A stretch of DNA of 39,789 nucleotides from an uncultured Oxalobacteraceae bacterium. Lineage in GTDB: Bacteria > Pseudomonadota > Gammaproteobacteria > Burkholderiales > Burkholderiaceae_D. The stretch lies in the NCBI GenBank assembly GCA_903862415.1, contig CAIOYD010000048.1, positions 1 to 39,789 of the forward strand. Reading direction: 5' to 3'. Shown piece after piece: positions 9,003 through 18,050 of this stretch (positions within the stretch are counted from its first letter, which is position 1; every line of letters begins with the position of its first letter). The notes under the pieces were generated by a model. It worked only from the letters and a program-made list of their open reading frames with translations. It was not told where the DNA came from and made no database searches. Made by a program: the position numbers and the translations under genes.

Positions 9003-10877
9003 TCAGGCGGTAGCAGTAACATTCGGAGCAACACCGTCGCCGGAGCTGGTTTTTCTGACCGAACCGGTGATTTTGGGCGGCCGTGGTTCCAGACCCTGCA
9101 TGATGTCACCAATCTGTTCTGCATCGATGGTTTCCCAATCCAGCAGTGCTTTGGTCATGGCTTCGACCTTGTCGCGATTGGCTTCAAGCAGTTCACGTGA
9201 TTGGGCATACTGAGTATCAAGAATGCGGCGAATTTCTGCATCCACGGTTTGCTGAGTCGCTTCAGAGATCGTTTTGGACGAACCGCCAAAATAACCTTCT
9301 TGCTGACTGTCTTCATAGACCATGACACCGAGTTTTTCGGACATGCCGAAACGGGTAACCATGGAGCGTGCCAGTTTGGTGGCACGGGAAAAATCGTTCG
9401 ATGCACCGGTGGACATCTGGCCGACAAAAATCTCTTCGGCTATCCGGCCACCAAACAGAATCGTGATTTCGCCCAGCATTTTATCTTTGTATCCACTGAT
9501 CTGGTCATGCTCAGGTAACTGCCAGGTCAGTCCAAGCGCCTGACCACGGGGCATAATTGTGACCTTGTGTACCGGATCAGCATTCGGCAGCAGACTGGCG
9601 ACGACGGCGTGTCCTGACTCGTGGTACGCGGTATTGCGACGTTCATCTTCTCGCATGACCATGGATTTGCGTTCCGGACCCATGTAGATTTTATCTTTAG
9701 CATCTTCAAAATCCTGCATTTCCACAAGACGCTTGTTGCGACGCGCAGCAAACAGCGCTGATTCATTGACCAGATTGGCCAGATCAGCACCGGAAAAGCC
9801 CGGGGTGCCGCGTGCCAGAATGTCCGCTTTGACGTCCGGTGCAATCGGTACTTTACGCATATGCACATTGAGAATTTGTTCGCGACCGCGGATATCGGGC
9901 AAGCCAACGGTCACCTGACGGACAAAACGACCCGGACGCAGTAAAGCCTTGTCGAGAACATCGGCGCGGTTAGTCGCCGCTATGACGATGACACCGGAAT
10001 TGGGTTCAAAACCATCCATTTCAACCAGCATCTGATTGAGAGTTTGCTCACGTTCATCATTACCGCCACCCATGCCAGCGCCGCGATGGCGACCAACAGC
10101 ATCGATTTCATCAATAAAGATGATGCACGGAGCATGTTTTTTGGCATTCTCAAACATGTCACGCACCCGCGAGGCACCGACACCGACAAACATTTCAACG
10201 AAGTCGGAACCGGAAATGGTGAAGAATGGTACTTTGGCTTCACCGGCAATGGCACGTGCGAGCAGGGTTTTGCCGGTACCTGGAGGACCAACCATGAGTA
10301 CGCCGCGCGGAATTCGTCCACCGAGTTTCTGGAATTTGGTCGGATCGCGCAGAAATTCGACGATTTCCTGAACTTCTTCTTTGGCTTCATCACAACCGGC
10401 GACATCGGCAAAATTGACGTTGTTATTGGTTTCATCGAGCATGCGGGCTTTGGATTTGCCGAAAGAAAAAGCACCACCCTTGCCGCCGCCCTGCATTTGG
10501 CGCATAAAAAATACCCATACACCGATCAACAGCAACATCGGCCCCCAGGACATGAGCAGCTGCATTAACAGCGAAGGCTCTTCAGCCTGTTTGACATCGA
10601 ATTTGACGCCATTGGCAATCAGATCACCGATCAGACCCCGATCGAGGTAAGTACCGGTGGTTTTGATATGGGTACCTTCCTGGGTGATGGCGGTAATGTT
10701 GCGGTCTTCGATGGTGACTTCTTTGAGTTGCTTGGCTTTGATTTGCTCTAAAAAGTCGGAATAAGCCACAGTCGTTCCACCAGAATTGATGCCTTTGCCA
10801 TCAAACTGTCTGAACACCATGAACAACACCATCGCGATAACGACATAGATGGCTACTTTAGAAAACGTATTATTCAC
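9003..10877 (-). CDS. ftsH: ATP-dependent zinc metalloprotease FtsH
   Basis: FtsH is a membrane-anchored hexameric AAA+ protease that degrades misfolded membrane proteins and regulators such as sigma-32 and LpxC. The 624-aa protein has transmembrane segments near residues 7-23 and 103-126, Walker A GPPGTGKT at 197, Walker B IIFIDEID at 252, sensor ATNRAD at 301, and zinc site HESGH at 419-423. The start is GTG, supported by AAGGAG five bases upstream. One oddity: the segment after the arginine fingers reads RPGRFVRQ, where the family nearly always has RPGRFDRQ, so V replaces D at residue 319. It follows rlmE, from which it is separated by 166 bases that carry a possible heat-shock promoter. 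Confidence 0.98.
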   Translation of the reverse strand: MNNTFSKVAIYVVIAMVLFMVFRQFDGKGINSGGTTVAYSDFLEQIKAKQLKEVTIEDRNITAITQEGTHIKTTGTYLDRGLIGDLIANGVKFDVKQAEEPSLLMQLLMSWGPMLLLIGVWVFFMRQMQGGGKGGAFSFGKSKARMLDETNNNVNFADVAGCDEAKEEVQEIVEFLRDPTKFQKLGGRIPRGVLMVGPPGTGKTLLARAIAGEAKVPFFTISGSDFVEMFVGVGASRVRDMFENAKKHAPCIIFIDEIDAVGRHRGAGMGGGNDEREQTLNQMLVEMDGFEPNSGVIVIAATNRADVLDKALLRPGRFVRQVTVGLPDIRGREQILNVHMRKVPIAPDVKADILARGTPGFSGADLANLVNESALFAARRNKRLVEMQDFEDAKDKIYMGPERKSMVMREDERRNTAYHESGHAVVASLLPNADPVHKVTIMPRGQALGLTWQLPEHDQISGYKDKMLGEITILFGGRIAEEIFVGQMSTGASNDFSRATKLARSMVTRFGMSEKLGVMVYEDSQQEGYFGGSSKTISEATQQTVDAEIRRILDTQYAQSRELLEANRDKVEAMTKALLDWETIDAEQIGDIMQGLEPRPPKITGSVRKTSSGDGVAPNVTATA

Positions 10878-10988
10878 AAAAACTCCTTAGATACCTATGG
10901 CATCTTTTGCAACAAAAGAAAAATCCACCCGCTAACGAACCGGGTTATCTGCTTATTTTACCTGTAACGCCCAACTTTACTATTTGGC

Positions 10989-11016
10989 ATATAGTGACGG
11001 CTTATTATTTATCAAG
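10989..11016 (-). promoter_or_regulatory. Candidate promoter upstream of ftsH, sigma-32-like
   Basis: On the minus strand, CTTGATA (11010-11016) is followed after 13 bases by CACTATAT (10989-10996). The family consensus for the heat-shock sigma factor is CTTGAAA, 13-14 bases, CCCCATNT, so the -35 matches 6 of 7 and the -10 is partial. The same bases can be read as a sigma-70 site (TTGATA, 16 bases, TATATG). The start of transcription would lie about 105 bases before the ftsH GTG. FtsH is a heat-shock gene in E. coli, which makes the first reading plausible. Confidence 0.4.
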
Positions 11017-11043
11017 TGTAAGTTGGTAAATATCAACATTAAT

Positions 11044-11679
11044 TTACTTCAAACCACGTCCCAAAATAAAAATTTCTGAGGATTTATCACGGCTGGCCTT
11101 GGGTTTTTTCGAGGAAACCACCTTGAATTCCGCTTTAAAACGATCCCAAACAGTATTGTAAGCTGGTCCGTGGAAACATTTTACCAATAAACAGCCGGTT
11201 GGTTTTAAATGCTCGCGGGAAAATTCAATCGCCAGTTCAATAATGTCTTCCATGCGAGCAGCGTCTGCGGTTGGAATCCCGGATAAATTGGGCGCCATGT
11301 CAGATAACACCAGGTCAACCTTACGTCCCAGCAGCTTTGTTTCTAACAGATCAAGTATTTCTTGCTCACGGAAGTCTCCCAGCATAAACTGAACATCGGC
11401 TATCGGTTCCATCGGTAACATGTCGAGGGCAAAGATTTCGCCGAGAATACCACCACCGACTTTACCGGACAGTTTATTACGTACATACTGTGACCAACTT
11501 CCGGGTGTTGCACCCAGATCAACGATTATTTGACCGGGTTTAATCAGCTTTTCGGCTTCATCGATCTCTTTTAATTTATAAACGGCGCGTGCACGATAGC
11601 CTTCCTTTTGCGCTAATTTCACAAAAGGATCATTTATATGATCATGTAACCAGTTTTGATTGAATTTATTCTTAGCCAT
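11044..11679 (-). CDS. rlmE: 23S rRNA 2'-O-ribose U2552 methyltransferase
   Basis: RlmE (FtsJ/RrmJ) methylates U2552 in the A-loop of 23S rRNA late in 50S assembly, using S-adenosylmethionine. The 211-aa protein has the RlmE N-terminus [11 protein letters not shown]-like (here [12 protein letters not shown]), the SAM-binding [13 protein letters not shown], the catalytic-region [12 protein letters not shown], and the lysine segment LVKCFHG. It precedes ftsH on the same strand, the usual arrangement, and is divergent from yhbY with 38 bases between the start codons. No strong ribosome site is visible before its ATG. Confidence 0.97.
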   Translation of the reverse strand: MAKNKFNQNWLHDHINDPFVKLAQKEGYRARAVYKLKEIDEAEKLIKPGQIIVDLGATPGSWSQYVRNKLSGKVGGGILGEIFALDMLPMEPIADVQFMLGDFREQEILDLLETKLLGRKVDLVLSDMAPNLSGIPTADAARMEDIIELAIEFSREHLKPTGCLLVKCFHGPAYNTVWDRFKAEFKVVSSKKPKASRDKSSEIFILGRGLK

Positions 11680-11717
11680 TCGCGTAAAATAGTGCCTTTA
11701 GAGGAATTAGAGAAACC

Positions 11718-12197
11718 ATGTTAAAACTTACAGCAATCGAACGCAGCGCATACCGTTCTGAGGCTCACGCCTTGAAACCGATCGTCTTAATTGGTGAGGC
11801 AGGCTTATCAGAAGCCGTCATGAAAGAAATCGATAATGGACTCAATTCACACGGCTTAATTAAAGTTCGTGTTTTTGGTGATGACCGAGAAGCCCGCGCG
11901 GCGATGTATGACACCATTTGTACAACCTTAAAAGCAGCTCCCATCCAGCACATCGGTAAGCTTTTAGTGCTTTTCCGTCCAGCACAGGAAGAAAAAACCG
12001 CCAAAGTATTACGTAAAACCGTTGGTGGCGGCATGCGTGAAGTCACTATCGTCAAACCTAGTCCAAGCGGTACCAAACGCCCGACTGTTTCAAAAGTGAT
12101 GTTAAAAGGAAATGAAAGAGTCACGGCTGGCGGCAATATCAAACGTGCCAAACCGCGTCAGGCCAGTGCTAAAAAATCCGCCTTGAAAAGCACTTAA
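11718..12197 (+). CDS. yhbY: Ribosome assembly RNA-binding protein, CRM domain, with basic tail
   Basis: This is a YhbY-family protein, which binds pre-50S particles through a CRM RNA-binding fold. The N-terminal ~97 residues form the CRM domain: LKPIVLIGEAGLSEAVMKEI, then GLIKVRVFGDDREAR and IGKLLVLFRP. A tail of about 60 residues rich in lysine, arginine, serine and threonine follows, making the protein 159 aa rather than the ~97 of E. coli. Such tails occur in betaproteobacterial homologues, as far as I recall. The ATG at 11718 has GAGGAA upstream. The gene is divergent from rlmE and convergent with the DUF4149 gene. Confidence 0.93.
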   Translation: MLKLTAIERSAYRSEAHALKPIVLIGEAGLSEAVMKEIDNGLNSHGLIKVRVFGDDREARAAMYDTICTTLKAAPIQHIGKLLVLFRPAQEEKTAKVLRKTVGGGMREVTIVKPSPSGTKRPTVSKVMLKGNERVTAGGNIKRAKPRQASAKKSALKST

Positions 12198-12225
12198 GTC
12201 GTCAGCATGAAGAGATGGAAGATTG

Positions 12226-12672
12226 TCAGCTATTGACAATCTCACCACCTTTATTCAATGGCTCCAATATCAGCATAGCACCCAGAATGCTTTGCATCAG
12301 ATAAAAACCACTTGAAATGCCATGCAGTACAGCAAACTTCCAGTGATTATCGCTTTGTTCCAGCCCTGCCTGACGCAGATCAGCCATAAAGGGATGCAGC
12401 GCAAAATAGCCGACCAGAGTACAAAACAGCATACCTGCGACCAAGCCTGGCATGCGTTTGTGTTGCCAGTAGCCATAGACTAACAGAAATGTACCGCAGA
12501 TCAGTGAGCAGCAGGCTTCTACAAAAAATAGCTGTCCGGCGATGGTTCCTGCCAGAGCACGATCAGCCAGGGTTTTGAACAACGTTGGCGCCACCAGATA
12601 ACCTATGGTCCACAGACTGCCTACCCAGGCGGTAGTCACCATCAATTGCGCCCTGCTCCAGACGGTTGACAT
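12226..12672 (-). CDS. DUF4149 family membrane protein
   Basis: This 148-aa protein has four predicted hydrophobic helices (about 9-30, 45-65, 72-92, 115-138), with conserved-looking VGSLWTIGYLVAPTLF at the N-terminus. It resembles the DUF4149 (TMEM205-like) family, whose function is unknown. Its ATG directly abuts the greA stop codon (TAA then ATG), so translation is probably coupled to greA. The position between greA and yhbY is typical of betaproteobacterial genomes and is one of the taxonomic clues. Confidence 0.85.
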   Translation of the reverse strand: MSTVWSRAQLMVTTAWVGSLWTIGYLVAPTLFKTLADRALAGTIAGQLFFVEACCSLICGTFLLVYGYWQHKRMPGLVAGMLFCTLVGYFALHPFMADLRQAGLEQSDNHWKFAVLHGISSGFYLMQSILGAMLILEPLNKGGEIVNS

Positions 12673-13149
12673 TTAAATGTAGCGCACTTCGAGAACTTCA
12701 TATTCACGCACACCGGCAGGTGCCTGTACACCGACGACATCACCGGCATATTTGCCGATCAGAGCACGGGCAATCGGGGAAGTAATCGATACTTTCTTTT
12801 CTTTCAGGTCGGCTTCATCTTCACCGACGATCTGGTAAGTGACTTTTTCACCGGTTTCCAGATCATCCAGATCAACCGTCGAGGCAAATACGATCCGGCC
12901 ATCCGCATCAAGCGTGGTGGGATCAATAATTTGCGCTGAACTGAGTTTGCCATCTAAATCAGCAATCCGGCCTTCAATAAAGCTTTGGCGTTCCTTGGCT
13001 GCATCGTATTCGGCATTTTCCGACAGATCGCCATGGGAGCGCGCTTCGGCAATGGCGGCAATCACTTCGTGGCGTTCGCGGGTTTTCAAACGGTGCAATT
13101 CCTGTTTTAACAATTCTGCGCCGTATTTAGTTAAGGGTACTGTACTCAT
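12673..13149 (-). CDS. greA: Transcription elongation factor GreA
   Basis: GreA binds the secondary channel of RNA polymerase and stimulates cleavage of backtracked transcripts. The 158-aa length matches the family. The coiled-coil tip carries DLSENAEYD with the acidic pair D41 and E44 that activates the catalytic magnesium, and the C-terminal FKBP-like domain includes [18 protein letters not shown] ribosome site precedes the ATG. It lies 99 bases downstream of carB on the same strand. A second Gre factor (GreB) is present at 25912-26454. Confidence 0.98.
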   Translation of the reverse strand: MSTVPLTKYGAELLKQELHRLKTRERHEVIAAIAEARSHGDLSENAEYDAAKERQSFIEGRIADLDGKLSSAQIIDPTTLDADGRIVFASTVDLDDLETGEKVTYQIVGEDEADLKEKKVSITSPIARALIGKYAGDVVGVQAPAGVREYEVLEVRYI

Positions 13150-13248
13150 CGTATTTCTTCAGGTTAAAACCAAAGAGCTCATTTAACTGCACCGATACAA
13201 AGTGCCAGATAAATAAGCTCCGCGGTTAATGTCGTGGTAATTTAAGCT

Positions 13249-16200
13249 CTAGTGTAATGATTTATGCAACCCTTGTAAATCATAGACGTGCAATTCATCG
13301 AGATGATGCATTCCTTCCACAGCCGCTTCTGCACCAGCGATGGTGGTAAAGGTTGTTACCCTTGCCGCCAATGAAGAAACCCGGATGGCGCCACTGTCCT
13401 GAATGGCAGAACGTTTTTCTTCCACTGTATTGACGACCATGACGATTTCACGGTTTTTAATCATGTCTACCACATGCGGACGACCTTCGCTTTTTTTGTT
13501 CACCGGGGTCACAGCAACGCCGGCAGCACTGAGCGCCGCCGCCGTTCCTTTGGTGGCCAAAATTGTGAAGCCCATCTCAACCAGATTGGCTGCGACTTTA
13601 ACAGCACGTGGCTTATCGTTATTTTTTACACTTAAAAACACCTTACCGGAACGCGGCAACTGCACACCGGCACCAATTTGTGATTTAACAAACGCTTCGC
13701 CGAAGGTTTTACCCACACCCATGACTTCACCGGTGGATTTCATTTCCGGTCCCAGAATGGTATCGACGCCAGGAAATTTCACGAACGGGAATACGGCTTC
13801 CTTAACGCTGAAGTAAGGCGGAATCACTTCACTGCCTATGCCTTGAGAGTCCAGTGACTGACCAGCCATGCAGCGGGCAGCAATTTTTGCCAGCTGCAAA
13901 CCGGTGACTTTGGACACAAACGGTACGGTACGTGATGCGCGCGGATTGACTTCGAGTACATACACCACATCCTGACCATCGATATGCTGGATGGCGAACT
14001 GAACGTTCATCAGACCAACTACATTGAGGCCTTTGGCCATGAGCGAAGTCTGACGTTTTAATTCGGCGATGGTGGCCGCTGAGAGTGAATACGGTGGCAG
14101 TGAACAGGCAGAATCACCGGAATGCACGCCAGCCTGTTCGATGTGCTCCATCACGCCACCGATAAAGGTGCGTTGACCATCAGAGAGACAATCGACATCG
14201 ACTTCAATGGCATCGTTGAGGAACCGATCGAGCAAAACCGGAGAATCGTGCGACACCTTAACGGCTTCGCGCATATAACGTTCCAGATCACGCTGTTCAT
14301 GCACCACTTCCATGGCACGACCACCAAGCACATATGAAGGTCGCACCACCAGCGGGTAACCGATTTCGGCGGCCAGCAAAATCGCGTCCGCTTCGGTACG
14401 GGCGGTACGATTGGGCGGCTGGCGCAGGTTGAGCTCCTGGAGCATTTTCTGAAACCGTTCACGATCTTCGGCGGCATCGATCATGTCTGGCGTTGTGCCG
14501 ATAATCGGTACACCATTGGCTTCAAGATCGAGTGCCAATTTCAATGGCGTTTGCCCGCCGTACTGCACAATCACGCCGATGGGTTTTTCTTTGGCGACGA
14601 TTTCGAGTACGTCTTCGAGCGTCACAGGTTCGAAATACAGACGGTCAGAGGTGTCGTAATCGGTTGAAACGGTTTCCGGATTACAGTTGACCATGATGGT
14701 TTCATAGCCATCTTCACGCATGGCCAGTGCCGCATGCACGCAGCAATAATCAAATTCAATCCCCTGGCCAATACGGTTGGGGCCGCCGCCAAGTACCATG
14801 ATTTTTTTATTGTTGGTCGGCAGTGATTCGCACTCTTCTTCATAGGTCGAATACATGTAGGCCGTTTTGGTGGCGAATTCGGCCGCGCAGGTATCTACCC
14901 GTTTATAAACTGGACGAATGTTGAAGGAGTGACGCAGTTCACGCACCGCTTTATCGGTAGTGTGCAAAAGCTTAGCCAGACGACGATCAGCAAAGCCTTT
15001 TTGTTTGAGACGGAACAGTGTGGCTTTATCGAGCTGTGCGAGCTGCGCGGTTTCGAGCCACAGTTCGATATCCACGATATCCTTGATTTGAGCCAGGAAC
15101 CATGGGTCGATATGGGTCAGCTGATGGACCTCTTCCAGACTGAATCCCTGAGCAAAGGCGTCGCCGACATACCAGATACGTTCCGGACCAGGTTCACCAA
15201 GTTCTTCTTTGATGACTTCGTGATCGCGGGTTTTTTCATTCAGACCATCGACACCAACTTCGAGTCCACGCAAGGCTTTCTGGAACGATTCCTGGAAGGT
15301 ACGACCAATAGCCATAACTTCACCGACCGATTTCATCTGGGTGGTGAGGTGATGATCCGCCTGAGGGAATTTTTCAAACGTGAAGCGCGGGATTTTTGTA
15401 ACGACATAATCGATACTCGGCTCAAATGACGCCGGTGTGGCACTGCCGGTAATATCGTTGCGCAATTCATTGAGGGTATAACCCACTGCCAGTTTGGCCG
15501 CGATTTTGGCGATCGGGAAACCGGTGGCTTTAGACGCCAGCGCGGAGGAACGTGACACCCGCGGGTTCATTTCAATGACGATCATGCGGCCATCGGCCGG
15601 ATTGATCGCGTACTGAACGTTAGATCCGCCGGTATCGACACCGATTTCACGCAACACCGCAATGGAGGCGTTACGCATGATCTGATATTCTTTGTCGGTC
15701 AGGGTCTGTGCCGGGGCCACTGTAATCGAGTCACCGGTATGGACACCCATAGGATCCAGATTTTCAATCGAACAAACGATGATGCAGTTGTCGGCCTGAT
15801 CGCGCACGACTTCCATTTCAAATTCTTTCCAGCCGATGAGCGATTCTTCAATCAGCAATTCAGTCGTCGGTGATGCTTCGAGTCCGCGTTTGCAGATGGT
15901 TTCGAATTCTTCTTCGTTATAGGCAATCCCGCCGCCGGTGCCACCCATTGTAAAAGATGGGCGAATGATGACAGGAAAACCCAGCGTACGCTGCACGGCC
16001 CAGGATTCTTCGAGGGTATGAGCTACGTCGGAACGAGCCGAGCCGAGACCGATCTTGGTCATGGCGGCTTTGAATTTGGAGCGATCCTCGGCTTTATCGA
16101 TGGCTTCTGGTGAGGCACCGATGAGTTCGCAGTGGTATTTTTCCAGCACGCCATTGCGGTGCAGATCGAGCGCACAGTTCAGTGCCGTCTGGCCACCCAT

Positions 16201-16467
16201 AGTCGGCAGGATGGCATCCGGACGTTCTTTGGCGATAATACGCTCGAGCACCTGCCAGGTAATCGGTTCAATATACGTCACGTCGGCCATTTCAGGATCC
16301 GTCATGATGGTAGCCGGATTGCTGTTGACTAAAATAACTTTGTAGCCTTCTTCGCGCAATGCCTTGCACGCCTGTGCGCCAGAATAATCAAACTCGCACG
16401 CCTGACCAATAATGATCGGACCGGCGCCAATAATCAAAATACTTTTTATATCACTACGTTTAGGCAT
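13249..16467 (-). CDS. carB: Carbamoyl phosphate synthase large subunit
   Basis: CarB makes carbamoyl phosphate from bicarbonate, ammonia delivered by CarA, and two ATP, feeding arginine and pyrimidine synthesis. The 1072-aa protein shows the duplicated ATP-grasp halves: an N-terminal [17 protein letters not shown] and a second [16 protein letters not shown] near residue 560, each followed by an ATP-grasp core with PSF/PSY-type loops. The C-terminal MGS-like regulatory domain (about 940-1072) begins after the SVKNNDK segment. The start ATG overlaps the carA stop codon by 8 bases, so the two subunits are translationally coupled. Confidence 0.98.
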   Translation of the reverse strand: MPKRSDIKSILIIGAGPIIIGQACEFDYSGAQACKALREEGYKVILVNSNPATIMTDPEMADVTYIEPITWQVLERIIAKERPDAILPTMGGQTALNCALDLHRNGVLEKYHCELIGASPEAIDKAEDRSKFKAAMTKIGLGSARSDVAHTLEESWAVQRTLGFPVIIRPSFTMGGTGGGIAYNEEEFETICKRGLEASPTTELLIEESLIGWKEFEMEVVRDQADNCIIVCSIENLDPMGVHTGDSITVAPAQTLTDKEYQIMRNASIAVLREIGVDTGGSNVQYAINPADGRMIVIEMNPRVSRSSALASKATGFPIAKIAAKLAVGYTLNELRNDITGSATPASFEPSIDYVVTKIPRFTFEKFPQADHHLTTQMKSVGEVMAIGRTFQESFQKALRGLEVGVDGLNEKTRDHEVIKEELGEPGPERIWYVGDAFAQGFSLEEVHQLTHIDPWFLAQIKDIVDIELWLETAQLAQLDKATLFRLKQKGFADRRLAKLLHTTDKAVRELRHSFNIRPVYKRVDTCAAEFATKTAYMYSTYEEECESLPTNNKKIMVLGGGPNRIGQGIEFDYCCVHAALAMREDGYETIMVNCNPETVSTDYDTSDRLYFEPVTLEDVLEIVAKEKPIGVIVQYGGQTPLKLALDLEANGVPIIGTTPDMIDAAEDRERFQKMLQELNLRQPPNRTARTEADAILLAAEIGYPLVVRPSYVLGGRAMEVVHEQRDLERYMREAVKVSHDSPVLLDRFLNDAIEVDVDCLSDGQRTFIGGVMEHIEQAGVHSGDSACSLPPYSLSAATIAELKRQTSLMAKGLNVVGLMNVQFAIQHIDGQDVVYVLEVNPRASRTVPFVSKVTGLQLAKIAARCMAGQSLDSQGIGSEVIPPYFSVKEAVFPFVKFPGVDTILGPEMKSTGEVMGVGKTFGEAFVKSQIGAGVQLPRSGKVFLSVKNNDKPRAVKVAANLVEMGFTILATKGTAAALSAAGVAVTPVNKKSEGRPHVVDMIKNREIVMVVNTVEEKRSAIQDSGAIRVSSLAARVTTFTTIAGAEAAVEGMHHLDELHVYDLQGLHKSLH

Positions 16468-17638
16468 TTTTCTTTTTCTCCGAATTCATCAACGCAATGA
16501 AGCGATCAAACAATGGGGCAATTTCATGCGGGCCTGGTGAGGCTTCCGGATGTCCCTGGAAGCAGAATGCCGGTTTGTCGGTACGATCAAAACCCTGCAG
16601 TGAACCATCAAAGAGGGAAATATGCGTGACTTTGCAATTGGCCGGCAAGGTTGCTTCATCGACGGCAAAACCATGATTTTGCGAGGTGATGAAGACTTCT
16701 TTGGTGACCACATCTTGCACCGGATGATTGGCGCCGTGGTGGCCGAATTTCATTTTCAGAGTTTTGGCGCCAGACGCCAACGCCATAATCTGGTGACCCA
16801 GACAGATACCGAACACCGGAATGCCGCGCTCGATCAGTTCTTTGGTGGCGTCAATAGCGTAGGTGCAAGGCTCAGGATCGCCGGGGCCATTCGACAGAAA
16901 CACGCCGTCCGGCTTTAATGCCAGCACGTCAGCGGCAGTTGATTGCGCCGGCAGAACAGTAATCCGGCAACCGCGTTGAGCCAGCATGCGCAGGATATTG
17001 CGTTTCACGCCAAAATCCAGCGCCACCACATGATATTGAGGTTGAGTCTGCGTACCATAACCGGAACCCAGCACCCATTCTGTCTCAGTCCATTCATAGG
17101 CTGCTGTGGTGCTGACAACTTTGGCCAGATCCATACCAGCCAGACCGTGGAAGCTTTGCGCCAGCGCAACCGCTTTGGCCGCATCATTACCAGTGAGGAT
17201 AGCGCCACATTGCGCACCCTTTTCACGCAATATGCGGGTTAATTTTCGGGTATCGATACCGGCAATGGCGACAATATTTTGCGACTTGAGGTAATCCGAG
17301 AGATTTTGCTCGGAACGGAAATTGGAAACCATCAAGGGTAAATCCTTGATAATTAACCCAGCCACCTGGCATTTGGCCGATTCATTGTCTTCGGAATTGA
17401 TGCCGGTATTGCCGATGTGCGGATAAGTCAGCGTGACAATTTGCTGGCAATAACTTGGGTCAGTCAGAATTTCCTGATAACCGGTCATGGAAGTATTGAA
17501 GACGACTTCACCAACAGTGTGACCAGATGCGCCAATGGAGTAACCGTGAAACAGAGTGCCGTCGGCAAGTGCCAGTACGGCTGGTGATTCCAGCCCGGGG
17601 CATAAGGAATGCGATAAAGACTGCGGAAATGGCAGCAA
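16460..17638 (-). CDS. carA: Carbamoyl phosphate synthase small subunit (glutaminase)
   Basis: CarA hydrolyses glutamine and channels ammonia to CarB. The 392-aa protein has the N-terminal CPSase small domain ([28 protein letters not shown]) and a class I glutamine amidotransferase domain with nucleophile loop FGICLGHQ and the catalytic [10 protein letters not shown]. The start is taken as TTG at 17638: GGAG lies upstream at the right distance, the frame has no ATG or GTG upstream, and the first downstream ATG would cut into the conserved domain. The N-terminus is about 15 residues longer than usual before [10 protein letters not shown]. It is separated from the M13 peptidase by a 412-base divergent region. 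Confidence 0.97.
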   Translation of the reverse strand: MLPFPQSLSHSLCPGLESPAVLALADGTLFHGYSIGASGHTVGEVVFNTSMTGYQEILTDPSYCQQIVTLTYPHIGNTGINSEDNESAKCQVAGLIIKDLPLMVSNFRSEQNLSDYLKSQNIVAIAGIDTRKLTRILREKGAQCGAILTGNDAAKAVALAQSFHGLAGMDLAKVVSTTAAYEWTETEWVLGSGYGTQTQPQYHVVALDFGVKRNILRMLAQRGCRITVLPAQSTAADVLALKPDGVFLSNGPGDPEPCTYAIDATKELIERGIPVFGICLGHQIMALASGAKTLKMKFGHHGANHPVQDVVTKEVFITSQNHGFAVDEATLPANCKVTHISLFDGSLQGFDRTDKPAFCFQGHPEASPGPHEIAPLFDRFIALMNSEKKKNA

Positions 17639-17639
17639 G

Positions 17640-17660
17640 GGTAACTCCTGAGTTGTTACC
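17640..17660 (-). promoter_or_regulatory. Inverted repeat around the carA ribosome binding site
   Basis: GGTAAC and GTTACC form a 6-bp stem around a 9-base loop that contains part of the AGGAG ribosome site of carA. Placed just before a TTG start, it may limit carA translation. The stem is short, so this is tentative. Confidence 0.35.
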
Positions 17661-17781
17661 GCCGCTGCGACCGTTCTGTCAGTGCCACAATGATCCGTTT
17701 GGGGAAAATCTGCAGCCGCTGTGAGATGTGGATATTGGTATGCGCTATGCGGCGGGATATTAAGTTAGATAAACCCTGCTA

Positions 17782-17810
17782 TTATAGAGTAAAACTGACT
17801 TTCCATCCAG
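17782..17810 (-). promoter_or_regulatory. Candidate sigma-70 promoter for carAB
   Basis: A perfect -10 hexamer TATAAT lies at 17782-17787 on the minus strand. The -35 position 17 bases upstream (17805-17810) reads TGGATG, a weak match. This predicts a leader of about 135 bases before the carA TTG. The rest of the 17639-18050 gap holds AT-rich sequence and no gene that I can see. Confidence 0.5.
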
Positions 17811-17948
17811 CTACTTCTTCAGGTTTTCCTCACTGCCGGGGGTTAATTACAGCTATAAATTAGTTAAATTATAACATCGATGACGAAGCAGCATGCCTCA
17901 CTACGTCTGCCCAGTAAATACTTAGAATTTAAATAAAATAGTTTTTAA

Positions 17949-17977
17949 TTGCATAAGTGAATTTTTTCTTACAGAAT
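17949..17977 (+). promoter_or_regulatory. Weak candidate promoter for the M13 peptidase gene
   Basis: TTGCAT (17949-17954) and CAGAAT (17972-17977) are spaced by 17 bases, about 70 bases before the peptidase ATG. Each hexamer matches the sigma-70 consensus only partly. Confidence 0.3.
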
Positions 17978-18050
17978 ACTCATGTCATCGACTCAGCCGT
18001 TATTTGTCCTGATTACACCTCATTTATAAAAACCATGGAGCTACCAAACA

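Noticed and set aside
14929-15429. Open frame of 166 codons on the plus strand within carB
   Set aside because: It runs antisense to the conserved ATP-grasp region of carB, with no ribosome site or family pattern.
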